A stretch of 64,000 bases of DNA from Selaginella tamariscina (GCA_003024785.1 PUQB01000029.1:162530-226529), one strand, 5' to 3'; shown: positions 35,695-47,761, counted from the first letter of the stretch. Made by a program: numbers and translations. Notes: a model not told the origin generated them from the sequence alone.

Positions 35695-38478
35695 CTAGCG
35701 TATCTTAGCATTGTAGTGCTCCTGTAGCTGGCTCACCATCTGTCTCTTTATCGACATTGGCACTTGCCCTAACAGCGACTCACGCACCTCAGTTATCAAA
35801 ATTTCCCTGTCACACCAGCTTCTCATTGTCAGTTCCAGCATACACGCACACTCATACGCGTCTGAATACGGATGTGAAAACAGACACTCAAACAGAATGT
35901 ACACGTCACATATATACACGAACAGAGAAAACGTATGTATCTAGAGGATAGTCTAAAAGGCAGATCAACGGCCAAAGTCTGTACATCCCACATTCAATGT
36001 ATATAACACACACACACACAATATGTATATATACACATATCTAGCCAACCTCGCTTCAGTTTGATTTGTGCTGACAATCTTCCGGTCTCTCTTGACAGCT
36101 CTCATGAACTCTCTCATATCCTCACACCATCCCGACTTGATTAAAGCTTCTCGTGCTTCACTCTCCATCCTGAAAGAAATTATATATATAAATAATGATT
36201 ATGTAATATATAATCATTATACCTTGTCATGAGATCTTGGTGATCCGCGGAGTCACGGTATTCTTTGAGACATTCTCCGTAACTTCTCTTACGTGGGGAA
36301 GCCTTCACTTCGTGATCAATCACGTCACGGTTGACGCCTGATAATACAGACAACTGTTTACAAGAATCACCGGCCTCACCACACTCCAACCTCATATCCG
36401 CAACACAGCTCTCAGACGATGCCTTTGTCAATGGCTCCTCAGCGATCACCTGCATATGCACGAGTGTATATACAAGTCTGTACATGTGCGAATCCTCGGA
36501 CAGACGCAGCAGTCCACATAACATATACGTAGACACAAAGCAAGTACATATCTCGCAACCAAGTATATCTAACGTACTCAATCTCTCTCTAATTAGCACC
36601 GCTTACTACATGTACGTACTTATCCATATACACATACCGTCTCGTGTGGTGCTTCTGGTGTGTCGGTTTTGGGCTTGGGACGAGGCCCTATATTCGTCCT
36701 ATTGTCCGGCTTCATAATGAAGAATTTCACGGGTGGTTGCTTCAGTGCTGTTGTCTGTTGCTTGCCTTCGCTAGATGGCTTATTCACAGTGACTTTGTTC
36801 GAATCGCCAAGGGGTTTAATAAGAGTTACAGGATCCGGTGTTGGAGGTGGTGAAGGAGTGGAGGACGCAGAAGAAATACCGTTGTCCTGAATGATGTATG
36901 TATAAAACATATATGTAAAGTAGATGCATACAATTTACATACACATACAAATACATACCTTGGGAAACGAAGGTTTGGGATGGTCTCGGACGTAAAAGAG
37001 GATGTAAACTTTCTCCAAGAGCACAGTCCGGCTATGCGCAACAGTGACTGAAGAGTCATCACAGCAAAACCACTGTCCTCTAGGATCCTGTTATTATGTA
37101 CATGAAAGTCAATTCCACAAACACACATACACACACGTGTATATACACAGAGAAAGATAATCATGGTTACCTTCACATAAGCATAGTAATGTCCACCATA
37201 TTGCGTGAACCCAGAGTGAACTACTACACCGTAGAGGGAGTAATCAGGTTTTACATCCTGAAATAGAGAAAATTTAAGAGATAACATACGAATGTGTATG
37301 TGTGTGTTTGATGTAACATTTACCCGGCTCTTCTTTGACATGTAACTTCCAAGCTTCAGTTTCTCTTGAAATTCGATGTGAGTATCAATCTTACCACCCA
37401 GGAAATTCTCAAACCTCTGACAATGATATAAACATACGTAAGTAAGAATATGTTAAGTATGTCCACTTTCGTGGATCCAGACCTTTAGGTGAATAACAAG
37501 CACATTTGGAGCTTCATATATAAACATCTGCTTTCTAGCCATGGAAAGCTTCTTGCACCTGAAGAAAAAGTAAAAATATTAGAGATAATACAGACCGAAT
37601 GAATATATAGCATTATAGACACATATTTCTCCAAACATACCAATCATGCACCAATAGACATATATGCAAACGTACTAATATGCATATCTGGTGTGGAGGA
37701 GCTTACTTTTCACATTGATATTTGTTATTGCCGTCGAGCACTTCTTGCTGAAAGAACTTGCGAAATGCAGTATCAAGAGTCTTAGTCGGAAGACCAACGA
37801 CCTCCAAACTCAGGTCCATAACACAATCGAGCTTACTCGATACAGCATTGCAAGTCGAACACCTGATTTGGCTTTGTAAATATCCTCCGAATATCTCCTT
37901 CATTACCGTCCAAATGTCTTCTTTCTGTCCAGTTTGCGAACCCTTCATACGTTTCTGAAGTTGTAGACACACGTTGTCACAGGAATCTATAGCATACCTA
38001 CAATATTGCATTCCAAACACTCGTTATATATACATCATACACTATGATATAAATGCATACCTTAGAAGTTCGTGTGCATCTTCCTGACGGCCTGGACGAA
38101 ATGCTTTACAAAAGTCTGAAGGCATTTGTAGATTCGATTGGGAGCGTCAATCTCAATATCATTGAAAAGAGAGCGTGCAATTCTCTGCTCTAACAAGCAG
38201 AAGGGGCAGTTTTGATTGTTAATATCACCTGGAAAAAAAACCATCACCCAAAATATCAGAAAATGCATATACACACATGTATGTGATACGTATGCGAACT
38301 TACATTGTTTCGAATGAAGACTACGGAGGCAAAAATTTGCTAATGGTGGAGTGTATGTGAGGCACTGAAGCACGCTGTTCAAGTAACAAGTGTTACCAAG
38401 GTTTCTAAAACCGACTGGTTTGCCTTTCCGCTTGTAATTCCCTTGCCAGCTGATGTCGACAGATGGGTAGATAGCCAT
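35695..38478 (-). CDS. Ubiquitin carboxyl-terminal hydrolase (USP/UBP23-25-like)
   Basis: A cysteine deubiquitinase of the USP class. Eleven exons on the minus strand: 38,478-38,304; 38,228-38,061; 37,997-37,707; 37,558-37,483; 37,416-37,324; 37,257-37,171; 37,087-36,959; 36,886-36,638; 36,449-36,223; 36,169-36,050; 35,806-35,695. With one base restored near 38,101 they give about 575 residues. The Cys box is [18 protein letters not shown] near the N-terminus; [17 protein letters not shown] and [11 protein letters not shown] follow. A zinc-finger part has C-x-x-C at RCSTCNA and at YQCEKCKK. The His box is [16 protein letters not shown]. The tail is serine/proline-rich and then basic. A further upstream exon (ATGGCGGCAGC, about 38,650-38,684) may belong to it. 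Confidence 0.88.
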
Positions 38479-38754
38479 GTAATCGAACCCAATAGAAAAC
38501 CTAATCCCTGTTCACGTCCATAGCCTCTACCGATTGATCCGGAGATCGATAGCAGAGATTACAGATTTTTGTTGAATCTGTAGACAGATCGGCAGCAGGA
38601 ATTCGATTAGTTTCTGATTCAGGAGCCGATTTCTAGCCTAGAATTGCTGGAGACGTACCGGAACGGATTGCCGTGGTAGACAGCTGCCGCCATATCCTTC
38701 CTCACGCTGCTTTCCCGAGCCCTAAATTGTCATAGAGAAAAAATAAAATATACA

Positions 38755-38835
38755 AAAATAATAACATCCAGCCTGCAGGAATCGAACCGCGACCTAAAAA
38801 TATCCGTAAACACTAAAGCCAAGGTCGAATATGTA
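38755..38835 (-). repeat. tRNA-like / possible SINE fragment
   Basis: The reverse complement contains TTGGCTTTAGTG, an A-box-like element, and 26 bases later GGTTCGATTCC, a good RNA polymerase III B-box. The T-arm stem does not pair properly and no full cloverleaf forms, so it is not a tRNA gene. A tRNA-derived SINE remnant is possible. Confidence 0.25.
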
Positions 38836-38938
38836 CGTGGATATCATTATCATACTTTGTCCTTACATATTTACGTGCACAAAGTAAATACATGAATTCA
38901 ACTTTTATTAAAAATCGCAAAACAGCTTATACAATACA

Positions 38939-39719
38939 TCACGCATTGACAGTATACCCCTGCAACATCCTCTCAACATATTTCCCTAGTATATCAACTT
39001 CCAAGTTCACCTTCTTCCCTACTGTCTTCCCAGGAAGCACAACCCTTTGCTGTGTATATCCCACCAACATAAACGTGAAAGCATTCGCCTCATCTAGCAC
39101 ATCAACCACAGTGAGACTCGTCCCGTCCACTGCGATATAGCCCTTAGGAACGATGTAATGGAGCAGTAGTTTTCACCTTGATCCAAAGTGAATTCCCTTC
39201 TGGAGTCATAGAAACAATCGTACCTGTACCATCTACATGCCCTTGAACAAAGTGCCCCCATTCTAGAAGTGGGTTGCAAAGATCTCTCCAGATTTACCTG
39301 TGAACCGGTAGAAACCTCACCGAGGGATGTTCTTCGAAGAGTCTCGGGGGAGTCCGACGGTGAAAGTGCCCGTATCGAAAGATGTAACCGTGAGGCATGT
39401 ACCGTTAACCGAGATGCTGTCTCCAAGTTTCACATCCTCCAGAACCACGCTTGCTTCTACAGTCATTTCGCACCCGCCGTCGTCTCCTACGTTTACCCCG
39501 CACCCTTCCCAACTCCTCGACGATCCCTGTGAACATCGCGCTGATCGATCTCGCCCTGGGCCTGACAACTGTAATCCTCTGCTGCCTACTGCTCAATGCC
39601 TTCTTCCAATTCGTGCTCAGGTTGCGCGATCCGAATGCAAGGCCATGAATCCGTTGCTCCTGGTGCGCCGCGGGAAGACGCAGGCGCGTAGCCGCATGAG
39701 AAATCCCAGCCAAAAACAT
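38939..39719 (-). CDS. Riboflavin synthase (alpha chain), plastid
   Basis: It catalyses the last step of riboflavin synthesis, joining two lumazine molecules. The gene lies on the minus strand with no intron visible. The start used is ATG at 39,719; TTG at 39,737 lies in the same frame. An arginine- and serine-rich transit region leads to MFTGIVEELGRVRG, the true family N-terminus. The two lumazine-binding halves follow: VKLGDSISVNGTCLTVTSFD, ETLRRTSLGEVSTGSQVNLE and GHFVQGHVDGTG; then YIAVDGTSLTVVDV and KTVGKKVNLEVDILGKYVER. The frame breaks in at least four places (near 39,500, 39,345, 39,262 and 39,160), several of them in runs of C or G. Confidence 0.88.
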
Positions 39720-39736
39720 GGAAGATAATCCCTTCA

Positions 39737-39852
39737 AAGGAACCCTAACACAGAGATATTGTTGAGAACCCTAAAACAGAGTAACAGACCCTAATCCTAA
39801 TAGAAAGCCCTAAAACAGAGTTTGGAGCCCTAGAATGCAGTGTGACTAGTCC
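39737..39852. promoter_or_regulatory. Short divergent promoter with four telo-box-like motifs
   Basis: Only about 130 bases separate the riboflavin synthase start (minus) from the next gene's start (plus, 39,853). The interval contains GAACCCTAACAC, GAACCCTAAAAC, GACCCTAATCC and GCCCTAAAAC. Such AAACCCTAA-type boxes are common in promoters of plant housekeeping genes. Confidence 0.6.
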
Positions 39853-41673
39853 ATGGCGGCAGCGACACTTGGGTTTCAGAACACTAGTTTCCTTAGGGTA
39901 TGTAATTGAATTGTTTTTACTAAAAATGTGCATAAATAAGACCAAACATTGGAGTTAGTTAAGCAATATAAAAAGTATATAAATCAATTAGTAAGTTTTT
40001 GTCACTACTGTTTGTTTTCAGGTGCATATTTCTCAAAAGACATCCAGGTGTCAATTAAAAACGAGCAAGAACCAAGTATTGAGGCCTCTGGGTATGCAAA
40101 GGAACCATACCACTGTAACTTATATTGTTAATATGGATGTATGTGTATGCAGCTGTGGTTGATCCTGACTTACATAAAGTTCTTGAGCTCGCTAGTGACG
40201 TTGAACTCTCTGAACTCTCCAGCATTTTATATGGAAAGAGGTTGATCATGTATTTTCTTAATGTGTGTGTGTGTGGTGTGTGTTGTATAGTATGTGTATA
40301 TATATACCTTCTTGTTACAGTCTCTTTAGTCCTGTGTTCAAGTCAGTAGCACCAGGAGACGGCTCTAAAGTCGTATATAATTACGATGATGAAGAAGAAA
40401 GAGAAGAATTTCTTGAAAGGTTGGAGTCCAGATTGTTGTTTCTGGCAGCAGATGCCAGATCTACAGTATCGTAAGTAATTTACTAGTATCATAATATACG
40501 TTTACTAGTCACACTCAGACGTTCTATATACTTACATAACTCAGGGGGCGAAGGCCCAGGTACAGGGATATCCTATTACAAGTTCGGGGAAAACTCAAAA
40601 TTCCCTGCTCAGTGAAGCTCTCTACTGAAGATCTAGAAGCGGAAATATTTCTATTTCTACTTCGAGAATGCTCAAAGTGATATGTGTTTGTATATATAAC
40701 ACATTTATATCTTTCTTGTTTATAACAAATTTATATAATGTGTTGGGATGCGTGTGCTTGTGTATTGATACTGGGTTTGCAGCCAAATACCTTCGAACAG
40801 AGAACAATGAAGAAGCTGAAACATCGCATAAACGACAATCATGGAGAGGCCATCTTATGTCGGCTCTCAAGCTCGGAGGTGACGAGATCATGTCTGCTCT
40901 ATTGAAGGTTTAAACGTAAAACTGTGTGTGTGTAAAAATGCCCATGATAAGTTTTATGGTCAGGGTGGAAGTGCTCTCACGATGTCCACATTGCAAAGAC
41001 TGGCAAGTATTGCACCAGTTTCCAGTATATCATCAACTTATTATGCTTCTTTTGTTAATTAGATGGTTAAGGAACTCTCTGGGAAAATGTTGGTTGAGAC
41101 TGCCCGTTACCAACTTGCAAAAGAAGCTCTGAAGAAGGTACTGTGTCTTTTATACTTAACACACACGCACATATATAAACACACACGTATATATGTATGT
41201 AGGGAGGTCAACTAGTTGCTACAAGGATCGAATCTCGTGTGACAATGCTTGCGGCACGACAGGTAAACTTGACAGCTTTCTTTGTCCAGGTTACTTATCT
41301 AATCTTCAATATGCTTAATGTAGCTCGTTGCCGGAGCCGCTACGAAGTACATGACCATTCGTAGTACCATGATGCTGCTTGGTCCTGTGTAAGTGTTTAT
41401 CCTTGCTGTGTCTTTATATGCTTAGTATATCTTAATTACAGACTCTGGGGAACCTTCTTAGCAGACATTGTATTGACAGCTTTGGGAACAGACTACCTTC
41501 GTGTTGTTCGAGCAATCTATGCCTTAGCTCAGGTAGAAAGCATATCTCTCTCTCTCTCTCTAAATAAGTTGCTGTACTTTTGAACTTAGATACGTTTAAC
41601 AAGAACGTATGGATGGACAAATGTCAATGAACAATCTGCAACTTCTCTTGGTAACGCTGCTGAGTTCGTGTAA
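39853..41673 (+). CDS. Plastid YaaW-like protein of unknown function
   Basis: At least nine short exons. Clear ones are 39,853-39,897 (MAAATLGFQNTSFLR), 40,021-about 40,110, 40,153-40,240, 40,321-40,470, 40,545-40,676 and 40,783-40,910; the rest run to the stop at 41,671-41,673. The conserved body reads VDPDLHKVLELASDVELSEL, RLESRLLFLAADARSTVSGR, RPRYRDILLQVRGKLKIPCS, VKLSTEDLEAEIFLFLL, then a hydrophobic C-terminal half with TIRSTMMLLGPVLWGTFLAD and TDYLRVVRAIYALAQIRLTR. This layout resembles bacterial YaaW (UPF0174) and an uncharacterised plant family that I recall as plastid-located. The N-terminal 60 residues look like a transit peptide. No biochemical role is known to me. Confidence 0.6.
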
Positions 41674-41894
41674 CTCTATAGAAAGCTTTATATATCGTGT
41701 ATATAATTGTACCATTTCATATGGAGTAATAGAATATACTAGTAATCTCTCTCTATAGATAAGTTCTGAGTGTATGTGTGTGTTTGTATGCTTCAGGTGG
41801 TATCACAAAAGCTGCATATAAATAATCACATGATTAAGTATAATACATTGATAAGGTGTCTACATTTTGTTGATAAAAAGATTTATATCCGGGC

Positions 41895-42164
41895 ATGGCG
41901 ACATTCGGGCTTACAGTGATTTCAGCCCGTAGTGTATCTCCTCTTCCTTGTCCGTTCTTGGGAAGCCCAGTGACGTACAGGCCACTGCAATGTATGCAGC
42001 GTAGAATCTTCTCCAATTTGAGTGCTGCGCGGTTCACTGCTTGGTTCAAGTTTGGCAACCGTGGATTGGATGCGCAAGGAGCTGGCATCTATGGGAGCCA
42101 GCACCGCGATGATTTCAATAGAGATACGTTGAACAAGTGAGCTATTGTTAATGTGTGCCTGTGT

Positions 42165-42208
<44 letters not shown>

Positions 42209-42430
42209 TATATCACGCGTACATAAACTAGATTATTGTCTCTTTTCAAAAGTCTATGTCACTTCTAGTAAGAGTTTATAAACTACGATCTAATATGATT
42301 TAACTAGAATATGCACACACACACACACATGTTTCTATGTGTTATTTTTATCAGTCATATGACACTTATGATGTCTCTGCTTGAGCATCACACCGAGTGG
42401 TAGAGAATACATATTTTAAGAATGTTGGCT

Positions 42431-42479
<49 letters not shown>

Positions 42480-42766
42480 TTGAATAATGTTGTGTGATAC
42501 AGTACTTCAATTACATGGGGATGTTGGCGACAGAAGGTTCATACGACAAAATGGAGGCGCTCCTTGGGGCAAGGAACTCATCCAGTAGACATCCTACTGA
42601 TGATGGCCTCTTCTGAGGGTGACAAGCCCAAGATCGAAGAGCTCCTCCGTGCAGGTGCGGACTCGACTGTGAAAGACCCGATGGAAAAACCGCTGTTGAC
42701 AGGGCCAAGGATGAAGACATCAGACAGTTCATTGTCAACTTCAAAGCTCCTTCCACCATCAATTAA
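41895..42766 (+). CDS. LTD: LTD/GDC1, LHCP-targeting ankyrin protein of the chloroplast
   Basis: LTD (GDC1 in Arabidopsis) passes light-harvesting proteins from the inner envelope to the chloroplast SRP pathway. Exon 1 (41,895-42,137) encodes a transit peptide and then FTAWFKFGNRGLDAQGAGIY and GSQHRDDFNRDTLNK. Exon 2 (42,502-42,766) continues YFNYMGMLATEGSYDKMEAL, PVDILLMMASSEGDKPKIEE, LLRAGADSTVKD and ends QFIVNFKAPSTIN. The W-F-K-F-G and S-Q-x-R-D-D-F motifs plus one ankyrin-like repeat define the family. The intron is long for this locus (about 365 bases) and holds two (GT)n(GA)n tracts. The donor lacks one G, exon 2 has one extra G near 42,572 and lacks one G near 42,676. Confidence 0.85.
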
Positions 42767-43244
42767 TCACTAGAAATTTTCCCATCTTAACCATGGTAAT
42801 TATAATTTTATATATATCCGCAACTATAATATATATAGTTTTCATCAAAACAGTAAAACGAATAGATTGCTGTTCATAACCACCCAATCTTTGACAGCAA
42901 GAAGATTCTCTGCAATAGCTATAGAAAACACGTTACTTGTTTATTTTATATTTACGCAACTGTTTTATTACGTAATTCACAACACTTTATATCTACAATA
43001 CTAGCTTCACCGTCCACGCTGAGTTGTACGTGTTATATGTGTGTATAACAATATTATAGATAATAGTCTTAAGTTACCCACCAGACTTGTGACAAGAAGG
43101 TATGATAATTTTGTCCTGGTCTACACGCTGTTACACACGCACACGCACACACACGCCAAACCGCACAATCTACGGATTAATTACATTTTCCAAATTGTTC
43201 AATATCATTACATGCTTGGACAGTGAGTACTACAAACTTGATAC
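42767..43244. other. AT-rich intergenic region
   Basis: No gene is visible. A (CA)n-like tract lies at 43,131-43,156. Open frames here owe their length to it. Confidence 0.4.
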
Positions 43245-43787
43245 TTAAGCAGCTGCAACCGCAGTTCGGGGAACAGTCAATTTCATCTCAGGCCTGTGCC
43301 AGATTGGATCTGAACCGTATTCCTCAGACGATTCCCACAAGATGGGAATGGAAGAATTTGTAGCGTTCAATCCTGTTTTGGGAAGATAATCCTCCCAATA
43401 CTCCCTTCCCCTGTCAAAGTTTCTCTCGTAGCTCTCCGTGTTGCAATAGTTTAATGGCTGCTGTTGGGGATGGAAACACAGTCCTTCGCAACAGGCAGTC
43501 TGTACCTTCTTCGATTTCGCCTTCATTCTCCGCAAGTATTGCTTCCATGACGGCGGCTTAACATACGATCCATCTGCTCCTCCGTTCCTGCTCGTGTTCT
43601 TGTTACCTGGAGAGACCACCTGAGTGTAATCCGATGAGCCCAGATGCCATCCACATAAGAGCCATTTTCTTACGAATTCAACTACTCTCTGCTGCTTTGA
43701 TTCATTCTTGCCTCCTAAAGAATGCTTCTGTGTTGAATCCCAACCTGGGGGAGACAGGATTTTGTAGTCGTTCCCCACAAATCCCAT
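43245..43787 (-). CDS. Small stress-type protein (PTHR33168-like), 180 residues
   Basis: One uninterrupted reading frame, ATG to TAA, with no intron. The protein has a basic middle, SWKQYLRRMKAKSKKV, and then YCNTESYERNFDRGREYWED. In the plant family I compare it with (small proteins annotated as stress-induced), a basic K-W-x-x-x-x-R-K region precedes Y-D-x-x-S-Y-x-x-N-F-D-x-G. The match is by motif only. It has no signal peptide or membrane span and no known enzyme motif. A G-box lies about 210 bases upstream. Confidence 0.55.
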   Translation of the reverse strand: MGFVGNDYKILSPPGWDSTQKHSLGGKNESKQQRVVEFVRKWLLCGWHLGSSDYTQVVSPGNKNTSRNGGADGSYVKPPSWKQYLRRMKAKSKKVQTACCEGLCFHPQQQPLNYCNTESYERNFDRGREYWEDYLPKTGLNATNSSIPILWESSEEYGSDPIWHRPEMKLTVPRTAVAAA

Positions 43788-43996
43788 AAATAGAGATTCT
43801 GAATGACAACTACTATATCTATCTCTTGCTGGTGCTCCTAAACAAAGAAGTCCCTCTTTTTATTGGTAAATCCGTAGCGTGTACGATATACCGTGTGGCC
43901 CAATTGAGTTTTGGACCAGCTGTTGGGACAGCCCGGTGACAGCCCCTTGCCACGCTGGTGGGGGCGGAGGACGCGATTGTTTGCGCGGCACATGTG

Positions 43997-44004
43997 CCAC
44001 GTGG
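43997..44004. promoter_or_regulatory. G-box / ABRE core CCACGTGG
   Basis: The eight-base palindrome CCACGTGG sits about 210 bases upstream of the minus-strand start at 43,787, within GTGCCACGTGGACGTG. This is the core bound by bZIP and bHLH factors in abscisic-acid and light responses. It agrees with a stress-type role for the gene but proves nothing alone. Confidence 0.45.
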
Positions 44005-44510
44005 ACGTGCGGTACATTTAAATTCAAATTCAAATCATATGTGGACCATTTCCAAGCGAGTCACTTTATACGACCACCATGATTTGCTCTGGACATTCCA
44101 GTGGCTGGTCGTATATTTTTGACCCAAGCTCCTTAAAAGTTCCGCAGATTACTGGTCCATCTTACGGCTCCGGAGATATGCACCGATTGCTACCACATGA
44201 ATGAGTGCACGAGGATAATTATAAACTAAATATAGAGGGTTTTATAGTATAAAATGTGTACCAGAGAACATTGATAAAGACGCACTATAATTACTGGAGA
44301 GAATTCCTGTTACCCCACAAACGATCTGGTGTGGGCCACCGTTTTGTTACATATTTGTTCATACACATGACATGTGCTCTCTAACAACCTCAAACTAGAC
44401 TATCTACAATTTGTCATCTTGTTTCTAATTTTTTAACATTCTTGTTTATAATTCACCTACAAACAATATGTCTATTCCGGACTAACTAATAGAGCAATCT
44501 ATCGTCATAT

Positions 44511-46425
44511 TCACCAATAATCTTCACAAGTGCATGTCCCGTTTTCAAAGATATGGTACCGGTTCGAATCTCTAACAACGATCTTCCTCTCAGTAATCTT
44601 AGAAATGAGCTTAGTAACTGCATGACAATCAAGGCAAACTCTAAGGTTCTTTATTACTCTTAACACACTCCCTGCCGGAGTGGAGATTAAACCAAGTGCA
44701 ATAGCCAGCTTCTCACTATGATCACCTAGCAACTGTTCCTTTTCTTCCTCAGAGACGGCATGCAAAACTCCTTAGTCTCCGGCACATACCCTCGGACTCC
44801 ATCAACTTGTTCAGTCTCTGCAGCTCTGCACGTATCTCGTCATTCAGCGGATGTGAGGTATCTCCGACAGTGAACTTGTGCACGACATTACCGATCTGAA
44901 CCGTACTCACGCCGGGACTGAGCTTTCCGACTCTCTCTTTCATCATCTTCCTCACTGTAGCAACGTCCTCTTGCCTCCCAGCTGTGGCATATACATTAGA
45001 TATCACAACATATGCTCCGGCTCTCTCCGGTCTGAGCTTCATTAAGCTCTGCCCTGCTCCAGCTCCACGAATAACATCTCGATAAACTCTACAAGCACCA
45101 ACTAGACTCACCCATGCAACATCGTCTGGAACATAAGGCATGTTGTTGATGAGCTCCTCAGCATCATCCAGCTCTCCAGCGCGTCCCAGCAAGTCAATCA
45201 TGCACGAGTAATGCCCACTCACAGGCGAATCCCGTAATCGGGAGTCATCGATACAAAGTAACACCTCCCTTTCTCAACCATTCCTATCCGACTACAGGCG
45301 ATTAAAATGATCAAGTAGCAGACCTCATCTGGTTTAACCCTCGGGTTCATCGTCTCAAACAAGAAGATTGTGTCCTTTGCATGTCTGTTCTGTGCATGTA
45401 CTGCAAGAATGGCACTCCAGGAGATTGAGTCTCGCTCAGGCATGGACATGAATGTGTTCATTGCCTCTTGGATTCTTCCATTTTGAGCATAAGCTGCCAC
45501 CATTGCATTCCATGGGTATATACTGTGTATCGGCATGTCATCAAACGTTTCCTTTGCCAGTCCGAGCTCCCCGTTCTGGGCAAACGCAACGATCATTGCC
45601 GTTCCAGTGAGGACGTCTTTCTCTGGCATTCTGTTGAAGATATCTCTAGCCTCTTCGATGCATCCGTTCTGACCATGTGCTATGAGCATCGCCGTCCAGG
45701 AAACCATGCTTGTCTCAGGCATCAAACTGAGGATTTTCTTAGCGTCGTAAAGATGCCCATTCTGGGCAAGTGCAGTGATTGAAACGTTCCATGAGATTAC
45801 ATCTCGCTCAGGCATTTTCTGAAATGTGAGCTTCACTTTTTCCATTTTTCCTGCTTCTGCGTAAGCCGATATCATTGAGTTCCACGAGACTAAGCTCTGT
45901 CTTGGCATCCGATCAAATCTTCCTGCTATCCTTAATATACCCAGTCTGGGCATATGCATTTAGCATGACGTTCCATGAGATAACATCCCTCTCCGGCATT
46001 GCATCAAAAGCTTCTTTCGCTGAAGAAACATTATCGGCCTGCCCAAATGCAGCCACCATAGATGTCCAGTTGATAAGATCTCTTCTGGGCATCTTATCGA
46101 ATACGTGTTTGGTTTCTTCTACATGCCCGTTTTGGGCATACACATTCCATAATGCTCCAAGAGAAACAGTTCAATGGATGAATCCGATCGAACACTCGCC
46201 TTGCATCTTGGGGGCTCCCAACGCCATACATCTGTAAAACCAGATTCGCAAGGAATGTGTCGTTTACAAAACGACTTCCCCGAATGCGCTCATTATGTGC
46301 TTCCCCTTGATGAGATCCCTACAGCTCCTCAGCTCGTTTACAAATGTAAGCTGCTCGCTGCACAAGCCACGGAAATCTCTCCTTGTTTTGAACATGTAAG
46401 CGCGGGAAACTTGGGCATATTCCAT
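44511..46425 (-). CDS. PPR-DYW protein, organelle RNA editing factor
   Basis: PPR-DYW proteins bind one organelle RNA site and convert C to U. The minus strand carries a leader ([16 protein letters not shown]), then about ten short 31-residue repeats. Examples are [40 protein letters not shown] and [21 protein letters not shown] and E+ motifs follow ([45 protein letters not shown]), and the DYW deaminase with [10 protein letters not shown] (H-S-E), [12 protein letters not shown] (zinc-binding C-x-x-C-H) and the end GTCTCEDYW. The zinc and catalytic residues are present, so it may be active. Frame breaks lie near 46,250, 45,935, 45,230 and 44,760. No intron is seen. Confidence 0.9.
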
Positions 46426-46435
46426 TTTTTTGAAT

Positions 46436-47761
46436 ATGTTTGATAATGTATTGAGTGCGTTGAATCGTTGTACAGAGCAGCGAGATCTCCAAGCTGGAAT
46501 CCGTCTTCATGAATCGATTCTAGCCAACACCAGCAAGCTTGGACAAGACACATATGTATGCAATCTGCTGATCCAAATGTATGGCAAGTGCCGCAGCATA
46601 GAGAACACAGTTGCAGTCTTTCATACAATAGCCCGACCCAACATCTTCTCATGGAATCTCATCCTCCAAGCACACATAGAGAACAACCACTTAGAACGAG
46701 CAAGGACCATCTTCGAATCAATGCATGCTCGGCGACTTGGTTTCATTCATTGCCATGGTCACAGCATATGCCGAGGATGGGGATCTCGATCAGGCGAAAC
46801 GCTTCTTTGATGAAATGCCCGAGCACAACTCAATCTCCTGCACAGCTATGATGAATGCATTCGTGAACAGGTCCAAGCTAGAGGAGGCCAAGTTTCTATT
46901 CGATGAAATGCCATATCGGAACGTTTTTACGTGGACTGCACTGCTTTCAGCATATGCCCAATACGGGCATCTAGAGCAAGCTAAAACTCTCTTTGATATG
47001 ATGCCGGAACATAACTTGGTGCCATGCACAAGCCTGATACAAGCTTTCTCTGAGCTGGGGATGTTCTCGGTGCCCGGAAAGTCTTTGATGCAATGGAGGA
47101 AAGAAATATAATCTCATGGACCACTATGCTCACTGCATATGCCCAAGAAGGGGATCTCTCTGGAGCAACTCTTCTTCTATTGTGAGATGCCGGAGAGAAA
47201 CGATTTCACCTGGTCCGCAATGGTGAAAGGGTACTCTCTTAGTGGGAAGAGATATCCAAGAGTTTCTTTGAGAGAAGCCCAGAATGGACTGTTGTATCTT
47301 GGACTGGGCTCATCGAAGTGTATGCGCAGAAGGGGCATATCAAAGCTGTGAAATCGATACTTCAACAGATGGAGATGGAGGGTCAGGAGCCAGAAGTGTT
47401 CTATTTCTTACGATACTCACTGCTTTGTAGCCATTTTGGGCTCCTACTCGAGTGCTGGAAGTGTTTTGTTTCCCATGGTTCGGGATCACTACTTAACTCC
47501 ACACAACATGCACTTCTGCTGCTTGATCGATGTGCTTGGTAGACTTGGTCGCCTAGACGATGCACAATGCCTGGTGACGAACTTGCCTGTAAGCCTGTCT
47601 TCTGTAGAAGTTGCTTGGGAGATCCTACTCGCTGCATGTAAGCTGCATTGTGACTTCAACCGAGGTGCTCAAGCAGCAAAATGTGCATTTGGAGTGACCC
47701 ACGAACACCTGTGGCTTATGTTCTTCTGGCAAATATCTTCTCAGATGATTTGAGTTTATAA
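46436..47761 (+). CDS. PPR protein (PLS-type, no DYW), divergent partner
   Basis: The plus strand starts MFDNVLSALNRCTEQRDLQA. Repeats follow: NLLIQMYGKCRSIENTVAVF, MVTAYAEDGDLDQAKRFFDE, MPYRNVFTWTALLSAYAQYG, and MPERNDFTWSAMVKGYS. Near 47,520 CCLIDVLGRLGRLDDAQCLV resembles the start of an E motif. After correction the frame ends AYVLLANIFSDDLSL at TAA near 47,761, just where the E+ and DYW parts would begin. It is therefore truncated or a natural E-less form. It needs at least five frame corrections (near 46,735, 47,060, 47,250, 47,430 and 47,700), more per length than its neighbour, so it may be a true pseudogene. Confidence 0.75.

Noticed and set aside
35309..35698. 129-codon open frame on the plus strand
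   Set aside because: It overlaps the last exon and 3' flank of the USP gene, has an unusual composition and shows no motif.
44570..44582. GGTTCGAATC, a tRNA B-box-like word
   Set aside because: It is inside the DYW domain coding sequence and no tRNA arm can be drawn around it.
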